Below are positions 25,188-33,608 of a DNA stretch of 64,000 bases, piece after piece; within the stretch, counting starts at the first letter, position 1, and every line of letters starts with the position of its first letter. This DNA comes from Nocardioides szechwanensis (GTDB lineage: Bacteria; Actinomycetota; Actinomycetes; Propionibacteriales; Nocardioidaceae), in assembly GCF_900103935.1 (NCBI RefSeq), contig NZ_FNIC01000001.1, positions 443,203-507,202 of the forward strand. The letters are read 5' to 3'. The notes beneath the pieces were generated by a model that was not told the DNA's origin, searched no databases, and saw only the letters and a list, made by a program, of their open reading frames with translations. The position numbers were made by a program, and so were the translations under genes.

Positions 25188-26026
25188 CCCTGCACGTGCG
25201 GAACCCGGGTCCGCTGACCACGGTCCAGGACCGGGGCCGCCCCGGGCTCGCCCACCTGGGTGTCCCACGGGCGGGCCCGCTCGACCGCCCCGCCGCCGAC
25301 CTCGCCAACCGGCTGCTGGGCAACGACCCGGCGGCGGCCGTGCTCGAGCTGACCCTCGGCGGTCTCGAGCTCACCAGCGACCGCGGTGTGTGGGTGGTCC
25401 TCACCGGGGCTCCGGCGCCGGTCGAGATCTCCGGCACGGTGCGCCGGCACGCGCACGCGGAATGGCTGGCCGCCGGTGACGTCCTGCGCATCGGCAGGCC
25501 GTCGTCGGGGGTGCGCTCCTACCTGGCCGTGGCCGGAGGGGTCGACGTCGAGCCCGTGCTCGGCTCACGCTCGACCGACACCCTCGCGTGGGTGGGACCC
25601 CCGCGGGTCGAGGCCGGGTCCGCGCTGCCGGTGGGCGACTCCGAGGGGCGGCCCGCGCCGCACGACACCCCGCGCCCGCCGGCCCCCGGCCCGCTGCGGG
25701 TGCATCCCGGTCCGCGGGCCGACTGGTTCGCGGCCGGCGCCCTGGACGCGCTGTGCGCCACGGCGTACGGCGTCGGAGCGGCGTCCAACCGGATCGGGCT
25801 GCGGCTCGAGGGGCCGCCATTGGAGCGGGTGCGGACGGGGGAGCTGGCGAGCGAGGGAATGGTCCTGGGGGCCGTGCAGGTGCCGCCGGACGGACGGCCG
25901 GTGGTGTTCCTCGCCGACCACCCGCCGACCGGCGGCTACCCGGTGCTGGCCGTCGTCGAGCCCGCCGACCTGTGGCAGTGCGCGCAGCTGCGGCCGGGGG
26001 AGACGGTGCGGTTCAGGCGCGCTTGA
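25184..26026 (+). CDS. pxpC: 5-oxoprolinase subunit C (biotin-dependent carboxyltransferase family)
   Basis: A 280-residue protein. The N-terminal NPGPLTTVQDRGRPG and HLGVPRAGPLDRPAADLANR, the middle RSYLAVAGGVDV and the C-terminal TGGYPVLAVVEPADLW are the conserved blocks of the YbgK/PxpC family. It completes the PxpABC 5-oxoprolinase and is translationally coupled to pxpB (ATGA overlap at 25184). The usual length is about 300 residues, so this is a compact member. The 3' end overlaps the convergent acetyltransferase by 14 bp. Confidence 0.92.
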   Translation: MTLHVRNPGPLTTVQDRGRPGLAHLGVPRAGPLDRPAADLANRLLGNDPAAAVLELTLGGLELTSDRGVWVVLTGAPAPVEISGTVRRHAHAEWLAAGDVLRIGRPSSGVRSYLAVAGGVDVEPVLGSRSTDTLAWVGPPRVEAGSALPVGDSEGRPAPHDTPRPPAPGPLRVHPGPRADWFAAGALDALCATAYGVGAASNRIGLRLEGPPLERVRTGELASEGMVLGAVQVPPDGRPVVFLADHPPTGGYPVLAVVEPADLWQCAQLRPGETVRFRRA

Positions 26027-27011
26027 CGAACTCCACCGACGCCTCGACCGGCCGGAAGCCGATCTGCTCGTTGATGTCGATCATGTAGCCGTTGGTCTCG
26101 CCGTTCTGCGTGGTGACTCGCGTGACGTGCGGGTGACGCGCCTGCACCTCCCGGAGGTTGACAGCCTTGACGGCCAGCCCGAGCCGGTGGCCGCGGTGCT
26201 CGCGGTGGACGAACGTGCCCCACTGGAACGCATCGGTGCCGTCGGCCTGCACCTGAAGGGTCGTCTGGGCGGCCACCTGGTTGTCGGGCGTGAGCGCGAC
26301 CGTCTCGAAGGTCTCACGGCCCTGGGCGGCGGTCATCGCGTAGCGCTCGGCGAGCCGCTCGGGGGTCATGACCTCCTCCTCGAAGTCGACCGTGCCGGTG
26401 GGGGCGTCGACCGCGAGCTGGCCGAGCAGCACGCAGAGCGACTCCGCCAGCTCGTCGGGGAAGTGGCCGACGAAGGTCTCGACCCGGTAGCCGCCCGACT
26501 TCTCGGCCGCGTGGTCGGCCCACTTCCGGATCGCGTCGTCGGCGAGAGGCAGGTCCAGGTGGCGCACCACCTCGATGTTGGCCTGCGTGAAGCCCCGCGT
26601 CTCCAGGAAGCGTCGTTGGTGGTGGGTGTCCACCTCGGCGAAGGGGATCTTGGTGTCGGTGAGGACGGTCGTGCGGCCGTCGGCGCCGGCCTGGGCGACC
26701 AGGTGGTCGAGAAGCGCGCTGCCGACGCCCTTGCGCCGATGCTCGGGGTCGACGACGACCTCGAACCAGGCCTTCTCGGTGTTGTCGAGCAGGAACTCGT
26801 AGAGGATGCCGACGCCGACCATGCGGTCGTCGTCGAAGGCGCCGACGTGGATGGCGCGCTCGCCGCTGTCGGGGGAGCGCACGGCCGCGACGTACTCGTC
26901 GTAGGTCCAGCGGGGGGCGCCCTCGCGGCCGACCTGGGTGCCGGCGTCGTCGATCCGGTGCGCCTCGCGCATGAGGTCGTCGTCGTGGATGTCGAGCGGG
27001 CGGAGGTCCAT
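26013..27011 (-). CDS. Double-domain GNAT acetyltransferase (mycothiol synthase-like)
   Basis: A 332-residue protein with two GNAT folds. The first (about residues 1-165) has an intact acetyl-CoA loop, VVDPEHRRKGVGSALLDHL. The second (about 190-332) has HREHRGHRLGLAVKAVNL and NGYMIDINEQIGF, typical of actinobacterial acetyltransferases related to mycothiol synthase MshD. True MshD catalyses the last mycothiol step, but this sequence is closer to the broad two-domain group, so the substrate is left open. ATG 27011 follows TAGCCT (27024-27019) by 7 nt, a leaderless arrangement. It lies just downstream of dinB on the same strand, 10 bp apart. Confidence 0.82.
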   Translation of the reverse strand: MDLRPLDIHDDDLMREAHRIDDAGTQVGREGAPRWTYDEYVAAVRSPDSGERAIHVGAFDDDRMVGVGILYEFLLDNTEKAWFEVVVDPEHRRKGVGSALLDHLVAQAGADGRTTVLTDTKIPFAEVDTHHQRRFLETRGFTQANIEVVRHLDLPLADDAIRKWADHAAEKSGGYRVETFVGHFPDELAESLCVLLGQLAVDAPTGTVDFEEEVMTPERLAERYAMTAAQGRETFETVALTPDNQVAAQTTLQVQADGTDAFQWGTFVHREHRGHRLGLAVKAVNLREVQARHPHVTRVTTQNGETNGYMIDINEQIGFRPVEASVEFVKRA

Positions 27012-27021
27012 GCTGGCGAGG

Positions 27022-28374
27022 CTAGGTCGGACGGGGCGGCGGGGCCATCGAGTTTTCGGCGTCGCCGGGCTCCGGTGGGCGCCAGACGGTGAGTTCGGGG
27101 TCGTCGACCGGGTAGGACCGCACCGGGCCGGCCGGGGTGTCCGCGGTCTCGAAGCGCACCGTGACGACGCCGCGCCCCGAGCCCCAGACCCAGCCCCGGC
27201 CCATCTCGGCGTGCACGACGTCGATGCCCGGCGCCCAGGCCGTACGCCGGCTGCTGGGTGCCTCGACGTGCGCGGGCTCCTCCTCGACCACCTCGGGGTC
27301 GGACTCGCCGAAGAGGTCGTCCTGGATCCAGTCGGCCAGTCCGGAGACGCCGACGCCGAGGAGCCGCACCCCGCCGGAGGTGTCGAGGTCGGCGAGCAGG
27401 GCGCGGGCGACCCGGGCGACCGTGGCGGTGGAGTCGGTGGGGGAGGGCAGGGTCGAGGAGCGGTTGAGCGTGGTGAAGTCGTGGAGCCGCACCTTGATCG
27501 TGACCGTGCGGCCCGAGAGCCCGTGCTTGCGCAGCCGGGTCGCGACCTCGCCGGCCTGGCGGGTGAGCAGTCCCTCCATCAGCTTGCGGTCGGTCAGGTC
27601 GGTCTCGTAGGTGCCCTCGACGCTGACCGACTTGGTCTCGCGCTCCGCGAGGACCGGGCGGTCGTCGTCGGCGCGGGCGAGGTGGAAGAGCCCGGTGCCG
27701 TGGGCCTTCCCGACCAGCCGGACCAGCTCGTCGAGACTCACCGACTCGAGCTCGGCGACGGTGTGGATGCCGGCGCGGCGCAGGCGCTCGGCGGTGGCCG
27801 GGCCGACACCCGGGATCACCGTGACGTGCATGGGGCGCAGCAGCTCGACCTCGGTGCCGGGGGCGACCACGGTCAGCCCGTCGGGCTTGTCGAGCTCGCT
27901 GGCGACCTTGGCGATGAACTTCGACGAGCCGACGCCGACCGAGGCGGTGAGCCCGTCGGTCACCTCGCGGACGCGTTGGCGCAGCGTCTCGGCGAACGCG
28001 GTGACGGTGGGTAGGTCGAGGTCGGGGAGGTCGGCGCGCTCGAGGTCGACGAACGCCTCGTCGAGCGACAGCGGCTCGACCAGGGGCGAGACCGAGCGGA
28101 GGAGGCCCATCACGGCGTTGCTGGAGTCGCGGTAGGCGTGGAAGCGGCCGGTCAGGAACGCCGCGTGCGGGCAGCGCGAGCGGGCCTCACGGGTCGACAT
28201 GGCCGAGCGCACGCCGTACTTGCGGGCCTCGTAGGAGGCGGTCGCGACCACGCCCCGGCCGCCCACGCCGCCGACGACCACGGGCTTGCCACGCAGCGAC
28301 GGCTTGTCGCGCTGCTCGACGGCGGCGAAGAAGGCGTCGAGGTCCAGGTGGAGGACCGAGGCCTGGGCACGCAC
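27022..28374 (-). CDS. dinB: DNA polymerase IV (Y family)
   Basis: A 450-residue translesion polymerase. HLDLDAFFAAVEQRDKPSLRG is the N-terminal catalytic motif with the first metal-binding Asp, and VEPLSLDEAFVDL holds the second acidic pair. GVGSSKFIAKVASELDKPDG and the helix-hairpin-helix VIPGVGPATAERLRRAGI follow, then the little-finger domain. The C-terminal ~80 residues are a Pro- and Glu-rich extension with WVWGSGRGVVTVRFE, common in actinobacterial DinB (DinB2-type). No beta-clamp motif is obvious. GTG 28374 is 7 nt after TAGTTT (28387-28382), a leaderless start. Two DnaA-box-like sites lie upstream between it and the divergent DUF4192 gene. Confidence 0.93.
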   Translation of the reverse strand: MRAQASVLHLDLDAFFAAVEQRDKPSLRGKPVVVGGVGGRGVVATASYEARKYGVRSAMSTREARSRCPHAAFLTGRFHAYRDSSNAVMGLLRSVSPLVEPLSLDEAFVDLERADLPDLDLPTVTAFAETLRQRVREVTDGLTASVGVGSSKFIAKVASELDKPDGLTVVAPGTEVELLRPMHVTVIPGVGPATAERLRRAGIHTVAELESVSLDELVRLVGKAHGTGLFHLARADDDRPVLAERETKSVSVEGTYETDLTDRKLMEGLLTRQAGEVATRLRKHGLSGRTVTIKVRLHDFTTLNRSSTLPSPTDSTATVARVARALLADLDTSGGVRLLGVGVSGLADWIQDDLFGESDPEVVEEEPAHVEAPSSRRTAWAPGIDVVHAEMGRGWVWGSGRGVVTVRFETADTPAGPVRSYPVDDPELTVWRPPEPGDAENSMAPPPRPT

Positions 28375-28381
28375 GTCTCGC

Positions 28382-28387
28382 AAACTA
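28382..28387 (-). promoter_or_regulatory. dinB -10 element (leaderless)
   Basis: TAGTTT on the minus strand lies 7 nt before the dinB GTG start, placing the transcription start at or next to the start codon. No Shine-Dalgarno sequence is present. Confidence 0.55.
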
Positions 28388-28436
28388 CCCGCGGGCCCCG
28401 ACAGCGCACGGACAGGGCGCCGTACCAGGCCACGAG

Positions 28437-28472
28437 TCGTCCACAGGGAACCCGACGACGCCGCCGTCCACA
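28437..28472 (+). promoter_or_regulatory. Pair of DnaA-box-like sites between dinB and DUF4192 gene
   Basis: TCGTCCACA (28437-28445) and CCGTCCACA (28464-28472) both match the actinobacterial DnaA box and continue identically with GGGA. They are direct repeats spaced 27 bp apart in the 150-bp divergent intergenic region. The same CGTCCACAGGG core occurs at 24135. Confidence 0.45.
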
Positions 28473-28524
28473 GGGAGGGCTCGTCGCGGGCGTGGTCGTC
28501 GGCACCGCCGGGGACGGTCGAGGC

Positions 28525-29520
28525 ATGACCTGGACCGAACCCCACACGATGACGGCACGCTGCCCCGAGGACCTGCTGGCAATGGTGCCGGTGACCCTGG
28601 GCTTCACGCCGACCGACTCGGTGGCGATGCTGACCTTCGGCGCCGCCCACCCCTTCCACGCCCGCGTGGACCTGCCGACCCGCCGCGACGACCTCCCCGA
28701 GCTCGTCCAGTCGCTGATGGACCCCGCCGGCCGCAACGGCGTGCCCCGGGTCGTCCTCGTCTTCTTCACCGACGACGAGGTCGCCGCCCGCCGGGCCTGG
28801 CGCGCCCTGAGGGACGCCTGCCGGCGCGCCGGCATCGAGGTGCTCGAGGCCCTGAGAGCCGACGGGCGCCGGTGGTTCCCACTGCTCCACGGCGACCGCC
28901 ACCTGCGCGAGGTCGGGCTGCCCTACGACGTGAGCAACCACCCGTTCCTGGCCGAGGCGGTGCTGCGGGGCCAGGTGCTGCGCGCCTCCCGCGCCGAGCT
29001 CGCCGAGTCACTGACCCCGATGCCGGAGCGGGTGGCCGCCGTCCGGGCGGCACTCGGGGGCCGGTCGCGCCGCTGGAGCTCCTCACCGTCGGCCGAGGAG
29101 CTGCTCGGCGAGGGAGCGTGGGTGGAGGCACTGCTACGACGCCACCTCGCGCTGCGCACCTCGCCTGGTGACGACGAGGTCGCGCGGCTCCTGGAGGCGC
29201 TGCGGCTGCCGCGGCTGCGCGACGCCGCCCTCTGCGTGATCGCGCAAGAGACCGCGATCGCCTGCGTCGAGCTCTGGACCGACGTCCTGCGGCGTACGCC
29301 GGACGAGCGCGCCGCCGCTCCGGCCACGCTGCTGGGCTGGTCGGCGTGGCAGGCCGGCCACGGAGCGCTCGCGTGGTGCGCGGTCGAGGAGGCGCTGGCG
29401 GCCGACCCCGGCTACGACCTGTGCGACCAGCTCGCCGACCTGCTCGACCACGCCACACCGCCCAGCGAGTGGCACGCCGACCCCGACTGGGCCGCCGGGC
29501 TCACGCCGCGGGCGGGATGA
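28525..29520 (+). CDS. DUF4192 domain-containing protein
   Basis: A 331-residue actinobacterial protein of unknown function. The N-terminus PEDLLAMVPVTLGFTPTDSV is the family hallmark, followed by an alpha/beta N-terminal half (about 1-150) and an alpha-helical, Leu- and Ala-rich C-terminal half resembling tetratricopeptide-like packing (LLGWSAWQAGHGALAWCAVE). No catalytic motif is visible and no signal peptide. ATG 28525 lies 6 nt after GACGGT (leaderless-type). It is divergent from dinB and codirectional with the GCS2-family ligase 53 bp downstream. Function unknown. Confidence 0.82.
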   Translation: MTWTEPHTMTARCPEDLLAMVPVTLGFTPTDSVAMLTFGAAHPFHARVDLPTRRDDLPELVQSLMDPAGRNGVPRVVLVFFTDDEVAARRAWRALRDACRRAGIEVLEALRADGRRWFPLLHGDRHLREVGLPYDVSNHPFLAEAVLRGQVLRASRAELAESLTPMPERVAAVRAALGGRSRRWSSSPSAEELLGEGAWVEALLRRHLALRTSPGDDEVARLLEALRLPRLRDAALCVIAQETAIACVELWTDVLRRTPDERAAAPATLLGWSAWQAGHGALAWCAVEEALAADPGYDLCDQLADLLDHATPPSEWHADPDWAAGLTPRAG

Positions 29521-29573
29521 GCCTCACCCTGAGAGGGGGAGGAGGACGGGCCCGTCAGGACTAGGGTGCCGAC

Positions 29574-31034
29574 ATGGGCGAAGAGGTCGACGCACAGGAG
29601 TTCACCCGGGCCGACCGCACCCGGCACCGCGAGAAGGTCCGGCGCTGCCTCGACGTGTTCGCGCGGATGCTGAGCGAGGCGGCCTTCGACACCGACGACC
29701 CGATGACCGGGCTCGAGGTCGAGCTCAACCTGGTCGACGACTCCGGCGACCCCGCGCTCAGGAACGCCGAGGTGCTGGCAGCGATCGCCGACCCCGACTT
29801 CCAGACCGAGCTCGGTCAGTTCAACATCGAGATCAACGTGCCCCCCGCCAAGCTGCGCGAGGGCGGGCTCACGACGTTCGAGGAGAGCCTGCGCCGCAGC
29901 CTCAACGACGCCGAGTCCAAGTCCTCCGACGTGGGCGCCCGGATGGTGATGATCGGCATCCTGCCGACCCTGGCCGAGGGGCACATGGCGCTCGGCTCGC
30001 TGAGCGGCAACCCGCGCTACCGGCTGCTGAGCGAGCAGATCCTCAACGCCCGCGGCGAGGACATCACGATCGACATCTCGGGCAAGGAGCGGCTGCGCAC
30101 CACGGCCGACTCGATCGTGCCCGAGGCCGCCTGTACGAGCACGCAGTTCCACGTGCAGACGTCTCCCGACCAGTTCGCCGACTACTGGAACGCCTCCCAG
30201 GCGATCTCGGCCATCCAGCTCGCGGTCGGCGCCAACTCTCCCTACCTGCTGGGCAAGGAGCTGTGGCGCGAGACCCGGATCCCGCTGTTCGAGCAGGCCA
30301 CCGACACCCGCAGCGAGGAGCTCAAGGCGCAGGGAGTGCGGCCCCGGGTCTGGTTCGGCGAGCGCTGGATCACCTCCGTGTTCGACCTGTTCGAGGAGAA
30401 CGTCCGGTACTTCCCGGCCCTGTTGCCGATCACCGACGAGGAGGACCCGCTGGCCGTGCTTGACGGCGGCGGCACCCCGAAGCTCGCCGAGCTCCGCCTC
30501 CACAACGGCACGATCTACCGCTGGAACCGGCCCGTCTACGACATCAACGCGGGGGTGCCCCACCTGCGGGTGGAGAACCGCGTGCTGGCCGCCGGCCCGA
30601 CCGTGGCCGACACGATCGCCAACGCCGCGTTCTACTTCGGGCTGGTCCGGGCGCTCGCCGAGAGCGAGCGGCCGCTGTGGTCGCAGATGTCGTTCAGCGC
30701 CGCCGAGGAGAACTTCCACGTCGCGGCCCAGCAGGGCATCGACGCGCAGGTCTACTGGCCGGGCGTCGGCCAGGTGCAGACCACCGAGCTGGTGCTGCGC
30801 CGACTCCTCCCGATGGCCCAGCAGGGGCTCGAGGCCTGGGGGGCGACCGGCGCCGAGATCGACCGGATGCTCGGCATCATCGAGCAGCGCTGCCTGACCG
30901 GGCGCAACGGTGCGGAGTGGTTCGCGCGCCAGATGCACCAGCGCACCGACGCCGACCGCTACGACGCCCTGCGGGCGACCCTGCTCGACTACCGCGAGCG
31001 GATGCACACCAACGAGCCCGTGCACACCTGGTAG
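29574..31034 (+). CDS. Glutamate--cysteine ligase family protein (GCS2)
   Basis: A 486-residue protein of the carboxylate-amine ligase GCS2 superfamily. GLEVELNLVDDSG near residue 45 and the ELGQFNIEINVPP block carry the conserved acidic residues for Mg-ATP, and ADSIVPEAACTSTQFHVQ with NASQAISAIQLAVGANSP matches the active-site core. The conserved actinobacterial ~490-residue subgroup has no assigned substrate; mycothiol synthesis does not need it, so gamma-glutamylcysteine or another gamma-glutamyl amide is possible. ATG 29574 is 6 nt after TAGGGT (29562-29567), a leaderless start. A bidirectional hairpin follows. Confidence 0.85.
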   Translation: MGEEVDAQEFTRADRTRHREKVRRCLDVFARMLSEAAFDTDDPMTGLEVELNLVDDSGDPALRNAEVLAAIADPDFQTELGQFNIEINVPPAKLREGGLTTFEESLRRSLNDAESKSSDVGARMVMIGILPTLAEGHMALGSLSGNPRYRLLSEQILNARGEDITIDISGKERLRTTADSIVPEAACTSTQFHVQTSPDQFADYWNASQAISAIQLAVGANSPYLLGKELWRETRIPLFEQATDTRSEELKAQGVRPRVWFGERWITSVFDLFEENVRYFPALLPITDEEDPLAVLDGGGTPKLAELRLHNGTIYRWNRPVYDINAGVPHLRVENRVLAAGPTVADTIANAAFYFGLVRALAESERPLWSQMSFSAAEENFHVAAQQGIDAQVYWPGVGQVQTTELVLRRLLPMAQQGLEAWGATGAEIDRMLGIIEQRCLTGRNGAEWFARQMHQRTDADRYDALRATLLDYRERMHTNEPVHTW

Positions 31035-31035
31035 C

Positions 31036-31070
31036 CGCTGACCCGTGGCAAAGTTCGCGACGGGTCAGCG
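31036..31070. terminator. Bidirectional hairpin terminator
   Basis: A perfect 11-bp stem (31036-31046 with 31060-31070) with a 13-nt loop fills the gap between the GCS2-family stop and the convergent hydrolase stop. No U-tract. Confidence 0.7.
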
Positions 31071-31071
31071 C

Positions 31072-31986
31072 TCAGGCCAGGACCTCGCGCCGCAGGAACT
31101 CCACCTGGGAGGCGACCACCGCCTCGGTGCTCTCCCCCGTGAACGGCGCGAAGTGGTCGCCGGCGAACTCGTGCAGCTCACCCCGGGGCGCCTGACCGGC
31201 CAGCCGGCCCACGGCCTTCGCCGACACCGTGATGTCGTCGGCGCACCGACCCACCCAGAGCGCCGGCCGGATCCGCTTCGCGCCCCGCACCGGCCGGAAC
31301 AGCCCGACCGTGAGGAACACCGCCGGCGAGATCTCGTTGCGCCAGCGCGACCCCGCGCGACGTGACGCCGCGAAACCGTCGGCCTCACCCGGCAGCGTCA
31401 TCGCCCCGTGGCTCCCGGGCGGCCCGGTCACCGGGATCGTGCGGTGGCGTCCGATCAGGTCGAGCAGCGCCCGCGGGAGGATCCAGGCGACCAGCGCTGG
31501 GGGAGTGGCGAGCACCCGCGCCAACCCGTCGGCGAACGGGCAGAGGACCAACGCGGCGCGGACGTCCAGGCCTCGTGAGAGCAGCGATGCGACGTGGCCG
31601 CCCGAGAACGAGTAGCCCCAGGCCACGATGGAGCCGGCATCGACCTCCGGCCGCGTGCGGGCGTAGGCGACGGCGTGGCGCCAGTCGCGCTGCTGGTGCC
31701 CGATCCGGAACCGCTGGCGCGGCTCCCCGCCCGAGTCGCCGAGGTAGCGGTGGTCGAAGACCAGGACGTGGGTCCCGGCGGCGGCGAACCGCTCGGCGTA
31801 CTCCTCAAGGCCGTCGGCACGGGTCATGCTGAAACCGTGTGCCATCACGACGCACGGTGCAGACGGTGCGGAGGTGTGCGCCGGGTAGAACCAGGCGGCG
31901 AGGAGGGCCCCGTCGGACTCGATCTCGACGTCCTCTCGCTGCGGGCTCGGGGACGGGGCGCCGGAGGCCGGCCCGGATGTTGTCAT
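31072..31986 (-). CDS. Alpha/beta hydrolase
   Basis: A 304-residue hydrolase. The oxyanion region is VVMAHGFSMTRADG, the nucleophile elbow is WGYSFSGGHVAS (Ser in G-x-S-x-G), the acid lies near WVGRCADDITVS, and the His is in FAGDHFAPF. It belongs to the group related to hydrolases annotated as dipeptidyl aminopeptidase/acylaminoacyl-peptidase-like or YcjY-like; the true substrate is unknown. Its ATG overlaps the stop of the upstream 146-residue protein by 4 bp, so the two are cotranscribed. No signal peptide is seen. Confidence 0.87.
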   Translation of the reverse strand: MTTSGPASGAPSPSPQREDVEIESDGALLAAWFYPAHTSAPSAPCVVMAHGFSMTRADGLEEYAERFAAAGTHVLVFDHRYLGDSGGEPRQRFRIGHQQRDWRHAVAYARTRPEVDAGSIVAWGYSFSGGHVASLLSRGLDVRAALVLCPFADGLARVLATPPALVAWILPRALLDLIGRHRTIPVTGPPGSHGAMTLPGEADGFAASRRAGSRWRNEISPAVFLTVGLFRPVRGAKRIRPALWVGRCADDITVSAKAVGRLAGQAPRGELHEFAGDHFAPFTGESTEAVVASQVEFLRREVLA

Positions 31987-32423
31987 GGCGTGATCGTGGC
32001 ACTGGGGCGCAGCCGCCGCCAGGTGCAGGCGGCACCGCTGCGAGGGTCACGCCAGCCGCGCCGGTTGACCAGCACCATCAGCAACGGCAGCCCGAGCTCG
32101 CCGTACGCCGCCCGCGCCGACGCCAGCCACGCGGCGTCCACGTCCTGCGTCTCCAGCTCGCCGGCCCGGGTCAGCCAGACCATCGGCACCGGACCCGGCT
32201 GCCGGGTGCGCCGGACCATCGCGGCGACCACGTCGCACCGCAGCGCGTGGTCGGTCGGCTCGTCGTCGCGCACGGCGAACACCGCCTCCACACCACCGGG
32301 AATCCCCACGTGGAGGAGTGGCAGGAAGACCCGGCGGCGCTCGGAGGTCGCATGGTCCAGGACCGCCCGGCGAAGGAGGCGATGCAGCGGCGCACTGAGC
32401 GGCGCCTGCAGTCCTTCGGTCAT
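31983..32423 (-). CDS. Hypothetical protein cotranscribed with hydrolase
   Basis: A 146-residue protein without a family that I can name with certainty. It has a conserved-looking alpha/beta composition, an N-terminal helical part and a C-terminal GLPLLMVLVNRRGWRDP segment. Several Arg and Trp residues suggest nucleic-acid or small-molecule binding, but no motif is decisive. The ATG at 32423 is preceded by CACCCT 6 nt upstream, a leaderless-type arrangement. It is divergent from the universal stress protein gene and forms a two-gene operon with the hydrolase. Confidence 0.6.
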   Translation of the reverse strand: MTEGLQAPLSAPLHRLLRRAVLDHATSERRRVFLPLLHVGIPGGVEAVFAVRDDEPTDHALRCDVVAAMVRRTRQPGPVPMVWLTRAGELETQDVDAAWLASARAAYGELGLPLLMVLVNRRGWRDPRSGAACTWRRLRPSATITP

Positions 32424-32507
32424 GCCGCCAGGGTGCCCCAGGCGACACGGACCCGCCGGGGTACTCCACAGGTGCCGTGGGGGTGCCGGGTTCGGTACGG
32501 TGCGCTC

Positions 32508-32909
32508 ATGGGAAAAGTTGTAGTCGGTTACGTACCAAAGCCCGAGGGTGAAGCAGCCCTGTCCCAGGCGATCGCCGAGGCCAAGCTGCGCGGCGCGGAC
32601 CTCGTGGTGGTCAACTCCCATCGGGGTGGCGCCGGCTACGACAGAGAGGCCTCCGACCAGCTCGAGAAGGACATGGCTGCCGTCGGTGCCCGGCTCGACG
32701 CCGAGGGTGTGGCCTACGAGATCCGCCAGCTGGTGCGGGGCTTCGAGCCCGCTGAGGACCTGATCAGCATCGCCGAGGCCAACTCGGCCGAGCTGATCGT
32801 GATCGGGCTACGCCGGCGTACGCCGGTCGGCAAGCTGATCCTGGGCTCCAACGCGCAGCGGGTGCTTCTCGACGCCCACTGCCCGGTGCTGGCCGTCAAG
32901 GGCGACTGA
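32508..32909 (+). CDS. Universal stress protein (UspA family)
   Basis: A 133-residue single-domain Usp. The N-terminal VVVGYVPKPEGEAAL and the C-terminal VIGLRRRTPVGKLILGSNAQ contain the ATP-binding pattern G-2x-G-9x-G-(S/N) in modified form (residues around 105-120: RRRTPVGKLILGSNAQRVLL). Such proteins bind nucleotides and modulate survival under stress; the target is unknown. ATG 32508 lies 6 nt after TACGGT (32496-32501), a leaderless start. Confidence 0.92.
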   Translation: MGKVVVGYVPKPEGEAALSQAIAEAKLRGADLVVVNSHRGGAGYDREASDQLEKDMAAVGARLDAEGVAYEIRQLVRGFEPAEDLISIAEANSAELIVIGLRRRTPVGKLILGSNAQRVLLDAHCPVLAVKGD

Positions 32910-32965
32910 CCTTTCCTTCTGGACGTGTGACGTCCTGGGTGGGGCGCGACCGTAGGCTCGAACGC

Positions 32966-33388
32966 ATGAGCCTCCTGAACGCGCCTCCGACCTCCCGCCC
33001 GCGCACGGCGGCCCGGATACTGCTCGGCGGCATCCTGGTGTTCGCCGGGGTCAGCCACCTGACCTTCGCGCGCGAGGAGTTCGTCGCCCAGGTGCCCGAC
33101 TGGTTCCCGATCTCCGACGCCCCGGTCGTGCTCGTGTCCGGTGTGGTCGAGATCAGCCTCGGCGCTGCCCTCGTGGCGTTCGGGCGCGGCCGGATCAGCG
33201 TCGGCCTGCTCGCCGCCGCGTTCTTCATCGCGATCTTCCCGGGCAACATCGCGCAGTACCTCGAGCACACCGACGCCTTCGGCCTCGACACCGACCGCAA
33301 GCGCTTCGTCCGGCTCTTCTTCCAGCCGGTGCTCGTCGCGTGGGCGCTCTGGGCGACCGGCGCCTGGCGGGACCGCCCAAGACGCTGA
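32966..33388 (+). CDS. DoxX family membrane protein
   Basis: A 140-residue protein with about four membrane segments (near residues 18-38, 50-68, 75-92 and 115-132). The N-terminal AARILLGGILVFAGVSHLTF and FPGNIAQYLEH are typical of the DoxX/DUF4345-like group. It may take part in redox or sulfur-stress complexes, but the role in this subgroup is unproven. ATG 32966 is 7 nt after TAGGCT (32953-32958), leaderless. The 220-bp gap before the next gene contains no feature that I can support. Confidence 0.82.
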   Translation: MSLLNAPPTSRPRTAARILLGGILVFAGVSHLTFAREEFVAQVPDWFPISDAPVVLVSGVVEISLGAALVAFGRGRISVGLLAAAFFIAIFPGNIAQYLEHTDAFGLDTDRKRFVRLFFQPVLVAWALWATGAWRDRPRR

Positions 33389-33608
33389 GCGGGGACGTCA
33401 GTCCCAGTCGAAGGCCAGCTCTGCGTCGGCCCGGGCACCGGCGATCACCAGGCGGTGACGGCGAGTCCCCATCTGTGCTCTCCCGACGTCGGCGCTGACG
33501 GCCGTCCCTGACGACCGGGAGTGTCGCATCTCTGGTCCGGCGTCACCACCGATTGGGCGGTACCGGCGTGCAGGTCGGGAGCACCCGGGTTCCTGCATGA
33601 TGGGGGCC

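Noticed and set aside
33398..33472. 24-codon minus-strand frame with GGGAG upstream, after the DoxX gene
   Set aside because: Too short, no recognisable motif and no conserved context; chance occurrence is likely in GC-rich DNA.
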